Below, piece by piece: positions 56,845-64,000 of a DNA stretch of 64,000 nucleotides. The translations under genes were made by a program, and so were the position numbers. Below the pieces are notes generated by a model. The model worked only from the letters and a program-made list of their open reading frames with translations, was not told where the DNA came from and did no database searches. The first letter of the stretch is position 1. The number at the start of each line of letters is the position of its first letter. The stretch lies in NCBI GenBank assembly GCA_036346275.1, contig JAYEVK010000259.1:62001-126000 (forward strand), given 5' to 3'. Source of the DNA: Otatea glauca. Lineage: Eukaryota; Streptophyta; Magnoliopsida; Poales; Poaceae.

Positions 56845-59450
56845 GGTTCCGCACAGGGTGTTGCAGGGGTAGATCTAAGTCATTTCGCAAGTGTGGAGGC
56901 TAGCCTGTCACGTGCAGGGGAGCGTTCATGGGCAACGGTTATGAGATGGTTGTCACATGTTCTCTTTGGACCGTGAATTGCATGATGTGAAGTTGCACGG
57001 AGTAGGTTGCTGGAGAACGGATTGCACATACTGGGAGTTAATGGAACTGAGGGGGCCAAAATGTTGGAGTTTGTATGTAAGAATTGCAATTGAGAAAGGA
57101 TTAGCCATTAGTGTTATTGGCACAAGCATTTGAAAAAGCCAATATCGGCCATGCGACTCAGCAGGAGGATGTTGGTGAAGAACCAGAGGAAGTTGGGGAG
57201 AGCAGCAGAAGTAGCGAAGGCTTAGTAAAGTAGGATTTAGGTTCGGGGCAGCACGAAGTGCAAGGTGAGAGAGCTGATGTTGCAATGGGAGAGGTTCAGG
57301 AAGCAATGGGTGTGGCAGACGAGGAAGAAAACATTGAATTAGTGGTCCAAGCGATGGACACAGAGAGCCAGGACTACGAGGCTTTAAGTAATGATGAAAA
57401 TGATGAAGGGCCCATTCCTGCGGAGTGGGACGAGTGTCAGTTCGACAGGCTGGTGGTCAACGATGGTGAACACTTCGCTTCGGAGTATGATCAGAGTGAG
57501 GTGAGACAAAGTGCAATTTACAAGAATAAGAGTGAGGTTCAGGAAGCAGAAACAGCATGTCCAGTATCGTTGTGCAGAACCTTTAAGGTTGCAAAGTCCG
57601 ATCAGCAGGTGTATGATGTCAGATGCCAGATGAAGGGTTGTTCGTGGCGTGTCCATGCATACCAGCCTAAGTGGGACACCTTTTGGAGGTGTTCTATAGT
57701 TGTCCCACATACATTCATCCTAATGGAGTCTACGCAGTCACACCGAAACATATCATCAGGCTTTGTTGCCAATTCAATGTACAGAGAGATTATAGGCAAC
57801 TTGGATTTAGAGCCTCAGGCCATCATACTCGCAATAGAGAAGAGGTTCCAATACAACATAAGCTACGCGAAGGCATGGAGAGCAAAGCAGAAGGCATTGG
57901 AAGCATGGTTCGGCACGTACGGAGACTCCTACCAGAACATGCCAGGTTTGCTTCAGGTGATAAAGGACAGAAATCTTGGAACTTATGTGGACATTTGTGA
58001 GCATCCGTCGCAACACTTCCCTAGGAAGATGGTTTTGAAGCGGGCATTCTTTGCTTTCGGTGCATGCATCAACACATTTAGGCATTGCCGTCCGTTGTTA
58101 TGTGTGGACGGGACATTTTTGACTGGTAAATACAAAGGGCGGATATTGACTTCCATAGGAGTGGACGGCAATAATCAGGTTCTTCCCGTAGCGCTCGCAT
58201 TCATGGAGGGTGAAAACACACATAGCTGGCACTGATTCCTACGGAATGTCAAAGATGGTATCGTTGAGCAGCGGCCTGGAGTGTGTATCATACACGATCG
58301 GCATACCGGGCTTTTGAGGGCAATCGTTCAGTTGCAGCAAGGTGTGGATAAGACTCATCCATGGCTTGATCTGCGTAGTAGGTGGTGCAAGCGCCATATG
58401 GGTGCCAACTTCTACAAGCAGTTCAGGAACAAGGAGTTGAAAAGGCTTTTCAAGAGGCTGTGTGACCAGAGCCAGTAGAGAAAGTTCGATGCACTCTAGA
58501 AGAAGTTGGATGAGCTGACATCGAGGCACACAGCAGAGGCAACGAAGAGGGCAGCCCCGGCCATAGGGGAGGCCCCAGTCGCGCTGTAGGAGTTACCCAC
58601 TGACCCTCCCCACATTTTTCGAAGGAATGGAAGGGCCCTGAAATGCTTCTCCGAATGGATAGAGCATGAGCCTAGGGAGAAATGGGCTCTACTTTACGAC
58701 ACCGATGGTGCGAGGTATGGGGTCATGACAACAAACCTTGCAGAGGTTTACAAATGGGTGATGCGAGGTTTGAGACCCCTTCCCTTGGTTGCTAGAGTGG
58801 AGGGTGTTCTTCGTGGCATCACAAAGTACTTCGTCGATCACTATGCAAGGGTGATCGCGCGCATGAATGATCCTGCTGTGAAGTACTTAGAGATGATTTC
58901 TGCATATTTGGAGGACAAAGGCAAGAAGGGGGAGATGCATGCAGCAATGAAGATGGGCACGAGGGAGCTCCGTTTTGAGGTGCTGTGCAAGGAGAAGGCC
59001 GTCGTGGGACGAATCAGCGAAAGGTTGCTCATGAATGCATCATACACAGGCAAACTTTTGTCTGCACCTACAACAAGCCTTGTCTATTATATAGGCCATG
59101 CTCCCATGTCATGGCTGCCTGCTTGATGATTCGTATGGATCCAGGTATATTCTTGTCCCAATTCTTCAGTAAGGAAGCTGTGGTTGCAACTTGGAGCGCG
59201 GAAATGTACGGTTTTTGAGTGGTGGGTTTATTCACAGAGCACAAAAGATGCGAGGATACACGCTGGGCTCCAGATATGAGCAGGCTAAAGGGAGTAGGAA
59301 GAAGGCAATCTAGGCGTATAAGGAATGATACGGACGGTGCTGAAAGTGGCTACCGCGTAAAGAAATATTCTGTTTGTAAGGAGACAGAGCACACTTTCAA
59401 GTGTTGCCCAAGATTCAGATGCCGTGAAGTGTTGTATGGCCTTTCTGTAC
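56845..59450 (+). pseudogene. Mutator (MURA-like) transposase, four in-frame stops
   Basis: From 57258 to 59126 one frame runs with only four stops: TGA 58233, TAG 58476, TAG 58497, TAG 58587. All are one step (C-to-T on one strand) from Gln or Trp codons. The N-terminal part (56845-57250) lies in other frames. Domains: a DNA-binding WRVHAYQP region with Cys (RCQMKGCSWR, about 57620); the DDE core with LLCVDGTFLTGKYKG (about 58095) and CIIHDRHTGLL (about 58282), then RWCKRHMGANFYKQF (about 58380); after a frame change near 59000, a SWIM-like zinc finger CTYNKPCLLYRPCSHV (about 59062), whose second Cys is Tyr; and a C-terminal CKETEHTFKCC knuckle (about 59372). It would cut and move MULEs. It is inactive as read. 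Confidence 0.92.
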
Positions 59451-59533
59451 TGAACTGTGGTTTACTTCACTCTGGTGTCAATGTACTAGAATTTCAGTTG
59501 CTTGGATCGAATTCATATGTGTAGTGAAAACAT

Positions 59534-61156
59534 TGAAGGACCATGTGGAGGTCCATCCATGTTTGTGATGAGTATTTGACTTTATTTGAGAAAGGTGTGC
59601 TCAAGTTTGAGTTTGATTTGGATTGATTTTCAAAATGAAGCAATTTGAGTTGTCTCGCCAGAGTGGTAGTACCGGTCGTATGGGACGGTAGTGATGAGTT
59701 AGATGGTTTATTGCACATCTTTGTGGGCATTGCTATGTGAGGAGTTTCCTTGTTTTTGATGGTTGCAGGACGACGGTGCTAGGTCATGGTGAGGCGAAGG
59801 ATGACCGGGACTAGGCGAGGAGCGTCGGAGGTCAGACGGTTGGGAGATCGCGGAAGATGATCGGAGACGGAGTCCGGGCAAGTCAAGAAGACAAGGAAAG
59901 GAGATGATGCTAGCTAGATGCGCGTGGATCAATGAGGGCCGTCGGATTGAGGTCTAGTTGATAGGTTAGCGGGTCTAGGTAGTATGCTTTGAAAACGTGC
60001 AAGAAAACCCGGTATGTGTGTGGGTTTTGGGTTAGCCCTTGCATGGCTGTGTGTGTGGGTTAATCCTAGCCCTTAGATGAGTGCTCTAGGGTTGAGGACT
60101 CATCCAAGGGTGGTAGGTGGCCCAAGAGTAGTATAAATAGGGGTGGAGGGTAGCCTCCTCCCTTGAAGGTGTTGAGGTTTTGATGCTCATTTGAGCTTTG
60201 CCCACATGAATGTGAGGCTTTGTAACCTCCCTTCCAGAAATGAAAGTTTTATTCATCCACCTCTGAATTTATTTTATGCATTTACATTATGTCTTTACTT
60301 TACATAATTTAAATTCAGCATTTACTTTCCCGCAATTACATTCCCGCAATTTACTTTCAAGTAATTTGGATTTGCCTCCCCTCCTTCTAAATGCTGCTGT
60401 TCTTGGATGTTTTGAGTGTGTTCATATGGTTTTACATCTCTTTTGCACTCTTGGATTGAGTAGAGAACATCTTTTCTTTCAAGTTCCAACTTTGTTCTGA
60501 ACTTGTTCTTCACGCAGCAGTCAGTGTTTGATTTTTGTAAAAATATAGAAAAATCCTTTTTGAGTGATTCTTGTTGGAGGAGGTGCGGGACTCTGATATC
60601 CACTTACAGAAAAATTTTGGAGTTCACTTGTTGCACCGTTTGGGTGTCATGAGGTGAAAACCGAGCCCCAAACTTTCTGCTCGAAGTTCTTGACCAGACT
60701 GTGTTCTTCGATTTTTCCTGTTTTTTCTGTAAGGCTTTTGAGGAGAAATTTGGTGGAGTTCTTCAAGACTCTAATTCTCACAGGAGAAAAAGTCTCAAAA
60801 TTTTGTGAGCTACAGAAACCCACCAACCTCCTGTGCAAATTGAGGACAAGTTCTGGAAATCCTGCTTTTGCTTTTCTGAAAGTGACTTTTGTGATTTGAA
60901 TTGATGTCCTTTCTAAAAGCAAGAGTTTGAATTGATTCCTCTTTATCTTGGACACTAGACAACCAGGATTGTGACTCAAAATCCCCACATATTTTATGGT
61001 ACTTATCCATGCAAGCTTGGGGTACACATAGTTGTCTAGTTTTTCGGGTTTTTCACAATTCCTTTTGAGCGATCTTGTCGAGGTTTTTGTTGGAGTATTT
61101 TGGGGAATTTTTATTTGCGACCATTCACCCCCTCTGTTCGCCATCTCGGTCCTTCA
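59534..61156 (+). repeat. 5-prime LTR of SIRE-B (1623 bp)
   Basis: TGAAGGACC start, GGTCCTTCA end, TATAAATA at 60132-60139. Followed by the primer site TGGTATCGAGCC at 61159. Confidence 0.93.
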
Positions 61157-61209
61157 ATTGGTATCGAGCCGGTTTTGCTCTTCCATAGATCTTGACGGTC
61201 TCAAGAGCC

Positions 61210-63450
61210 ATGGCGACGGACAAATATTCCACCAAGCCTCCAATCTTTAATGGAGTTGATTTTCCTTTTGGAAGTCCGGATGGAGTCATACATCACGCCT
61301 GGGGCTACGATATGGCGAAGGTGAAACTCCCGTATGAGGTTCCTGCTGATGAAAATATCACGGCCATCAATATGGTTGACGTTGAGGCGAATGCTAAGGC
61401 AAGGAACATTCTCATACAGGGTCTTAGCCGCGGTGAGTATGATAGGATTTCTCACCTTCGCTCGCTCACGAGATTTGGGTAACCCTCGATGCTTACCATG
61501 AGGGCTCTACTCAAATCAAGGCGTGAGGCAGACCAGTTCAAGCGAGTACAACAAGTTTGATCAACGCTGGTGAGAGTCTCGACGAGTGTTTTGGTCGGTT
61601 TACAAAGATTTTGAGCGACCTCCGAGCGGTTGGTTGCATATACCCCGACTCGGACAATGCTCGGCATTTCTTGACCGCACTCGACCTTGGGTTTGGGAGA
61701 TGAAGGTGACCACCATCAAGGACACCACCGACTTATCGACTCGACTCTTGACGGGCTTTATTCCGCCTCAAGACTCATGAGATCGATGTCGTCTCTCGGA
61801 AGACGAAATCTCGATCGATGGCTTTGGTCACCGATCCCATTGGATCTTCTTCTTCCGATCCTTCTATTGGTTTCTCTCTTTCCGCCCTTTGCGAGCTAAG
61901 CGATGACCAATGGAAAAATTTCGGAAAATGAGCTTGCTCTTCTCGCCGCAAGTTTTCTCATGCATACAAGAGGGTGAGAGAGAGGAAGAGAGGTGGCATG
62001 ATCACCGCTTGAGTGTGGTGGCCCCAACCACATTCGGCGAACTATCCCAAAGCGGAGAAGGGCAAGAATGACGTTGGCGGTTCGGGCAAGAACGACTACA
62101 CCGACAAGAACCGCAACAAGAAGCCTCCGGTTCGTGAACGGCAGACGAGAAGAAGTACCGCAACTTCTCCAAGAACAAGAAGCTCTTCCACCGCGTCCTT
62201 GCCGCGCTTGACGACATCAACCTCTCCGACACGGAGACATGGAGCGACGAGGCGAGGATGATCCGCAAGAGAAGAAAGGCGGCGACGACTTCTCGGCATG
62301 TGCTTCATGGCCGACACCAACGACATCAGCGACTCCGAGCTCTACAGCGACTCGGACGAGGTACCCTCCTATGACCAGCTCAACGAAGCTTTTTGCAAAT
62401 TAGGAAAATTTCATGCTAGAGCTAGAGCTAGGTGTACGGAGCTTGAGAAGGAAGTAGGTACCTTGACTCGGGAGTTAGCTTCACTTAGATCTTCTCCCTC
62501 CCGAGTCACTGATGATTGCTCTTTGTGTGATGCTATTCTTGTGGAGTTGGAGAACCTAAGGACCATACATGATAGTGTGCTTGTTGAACTTGATGGTCTT
62601 AGGTTGAAGAATGCTAGCACTAGTTCTGTTGATGCTATTCCTGTTGAGGCTAGTTTTCTTCATGCTCACTCCACTCCATCATGCTCTAATTGCCCTAAAT
62701 TGCTTGCCGAAATTGATGCCATGAGCGAACACCTTAGGAAGCTTTCTGCTAGAAACAATGAACTTGAATCACATGCTTCTAAGGACCCAGTCAGCTCATG
62801 TGAGGGCTGTAAGCAATTAAAACTTGACAATGAAACCCTGAATGTCAAGTGTGCTAAACTTGCTAAGGACTTACTAGATAAGTCACAAAAATATTGCTTG
62901 CGATGTACTGAGATTGTGGGGGACTTGGATAAAATCCATGTCGAGCTTAGGAAGAAATTAGAAGACCAAGCCCATAGAATTAGAGATGCTCCTTGCGTTT
63001 CTTGTAAGGCCCTCAAGATTGAGGCAATGCGTCTTGAGGAGAAAATGCACGTCTTGAGAGAGCTCATCTTTATGGTTCTTCTTCCTCTCCTTCCCCCTGT
63101 TCTTCTTGTGCTTCTTTCTTCCGAGATTGCCAGTATCTTATGAGCACTCTCGAGAAGTTTGTTGGAGGCAAGAAGAAGCTCAATCTTATTCTAGACCAAT
63201 CCAAGATTAGTAGATTCAATCAAGGTCTAGGATTTGATCCCTTGAGCACGCTCGGCGCATCCTCCCACCATAGTGCGGCTCCAAGAGTGGTGAGATTGTG
63301 GTAGCTCCCTGAGTGAGTACCACCGTGTTTAGGTCTTTGGGGTTGTCCATAGGACTTGACCGGAAGGGTGTTACTCCTATTGCTTCGCCTCTAGCAAGGA
63401 AGTACACATGCACCTTCCTGTAAGAAGGATGGTCACCTAGTAGATTTACG
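61210..63450 (+). pseudogene. SIRE-B gag
   Basis: The ATG at 61210 starts MATDKYSTKPPIFNGVDFPF, the standard Sirevirus Gag opening. Then come KVKLPYEVPADENITAINMV and NAKARNILIQGLSRGEYDRI (to about 61450). Single-base losses break the next 850 bases into short frames. A 281-codon frame (62298-63143) resumes with SDEVPSYDQLNEAFCKLGKF, CTELEKEVGTLTREL and several Cys-rich repeats separated by Leu/Glu/Lys heptads (probable coiled coil). The zinc-knuckle start CTF lies near 63407. Gag forms the intracellular particle. The breaks coincide with homopolymers and CCG/CAG sites where SIRE-A differs, so some may be sequencing errors. Confidence 0.85.
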
Positions 63451-64000
63451 CTTCAGCGCGCCAAGATCACTCGGCGTGGCGTGTTGTGCTCTTAGGGGTA
63501 TTGAGGTCATCCCGCACTTTGAGTGCTCCTAAGACACACACCGCTTCTAGACAAAGTTAGAGAGTCTCTGTTTTTGGGCGCGTCCAGGACTTGGTTTTCA
63601 TGCTAGTTCTTGAGTTTTAGTCCCGGAGCTGTTCAGTAGTCGATCTTTCCGCGTCCTCTTGATATTCCTCGTTTTCCCATCGAGGTAGATATCGTGGCGT
63701 GAGGTGTTTTCTCGGTAGGAGATCCAGCAGCCTTTATCGGGATGGTCGGCTTTTGCACCACTGGCGTGCCAACCCGCTTTGACTCTAGATTATCTACGAG
63801 TTGCTCGATCGTGTGAGAGTTGAGCGTCGAGAGAGACACTCGAGTCGATCTTCTTACGTGGTCGGTACTACGAGGTGTCGTATGGTTCAAGATTGGGTTC
63901 CTAAGTCTTCACTCTATCCCGATCTTGAGTCATCTTTCTCTCTTGTGTCTTGATCAGGTTAAATCGGATGGGGAAGGGCGATGTTTGGATTGTTGACTCG
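63451..64000 (+). pseudogene. SIRE-B gag-protease linker and protease start, partial
   Basis: Sequence between the zinc knuckle and protease, in broken frames. It includes ARPGLGFHA-like residues near 63580 and ends at 63986-64000 with codons for WIVDS, where the aspartate of the copia protease active site sits. No other domain is visible before the window ends. Confidence 0.6.

Larger units (their letters stand above)
55957..59530 (+). mobile_element. Mutator-like element (MULE), ends not resolved
   Basis: A MULE transposase gene with its promoter region: palindromic repeats, TATA box (TATATAA, 56049-56055), purine-rich leader (GAGAAGAAAGAAG..., 56098-56165), then coding sequence from about 56845. 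No long terminal inverted repeats or 9-bp duplication could be identified. SIRE-B abuts its 3-prime side at 59534, so the right end may have been displaced beyond the window. Confidence 0.75.
59534..64000 (+). mobile_element. Sirevirus-type Ty1/copia element SIRE-B, 5-prime part (continues past window)
   Basis: LTR 59534-61156, primer site, gag and the beginning of the protease. It is the same family as SIRE-A, with the same LTR termini. Unlike SIRE-A it continues past the zinc knuckle without the deletion. The last bases encode WIVDS, the start of the copia protease active-site motif, so pol is probably present to the right. The left flank is GTAGTGAAAACAT; a target duplication cannot be checked. 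Confidence 0.9.

Noticed and set aside
63633..63890. 85-codon minus-strand frame near the right edge
   Set aside because: It lies opposite the SIRE-B gag-protease linker and shows no known motif.

Overview
The window looks like nuclear DNA of a grass (Poaceae). It holds one small gene island of two UDP-glycosyltransferase (UGT) genes, and almost everything else is nested transposable elements of cereal type: CACTA, Mutator-like, Ty3/gypsy chromovirus and Ty1/copia Sirevirus. The species cannot be named from the sequence alone.

Layout. Bases 1-3300 hold a decayed CACTA TNP2 transposase, then a CACTA subterminal-repeat array with a TATA box and leader joined to a captured piece of the cytosolic ribosomal protein S2 (uS5) gene. 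Bases 4252-6515 are a complete non-autonomous CACTA element with matching ends and a GAT target duplication. It carries remnants of a transposase-associated domain and a Ulp1-like protease. Bases 8859-13007 hold the only two intact genes: divergently transcribed group-L/UGT74-like glucosyltransferases, 462 and 465 aa, sharing a 694-bp spacer that contains a possible Tourist-type MITE. They are inverted duplicates that differ by one intron and in their UDP-sugar-binding (PSPG) boxes.

Bases 14427-30078 are a Ty3 chromovirus (here E1) with very long LTRs (about 5.3 kb each) and an ACATG target duplication. Next come a 402-bp CACTA miniature with a tRNA-like insert and, from 31096, a reverse-oriented LTR of a relative of E1. 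That LTR is split at 35195 by a Sirevirus (SIRE-A, 35197-55082), whose gag is in turn split by a second Ty3 chromovirus (E2, 37180-49059, target duplication AAGAC). The split LTR resumes at 55232. A Mutator-like element (55957-59530) follows, and then a second Sirevirus (SIRE-B) that runs off the window just as its protease motif begins.

How the parts relate. The UGT pair probably adds glucose to small acceptors such as phenolic or hormone carboxylates. The rest is insertion history: reverse LTR first, then SIRE-A, then E2. Retroelement reading frames are broken mainly by 1-2 base indels and by CAG/CTG/CCG-site differences that occur in either LTR copy, whereas the UGT exons and most of the Mutator transposase have no indels. 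This suggests that part of the apparent decay is methylation-linked base-calling error rather than mutation. No rRNA, complete tRNA or CRISPR array was seen.
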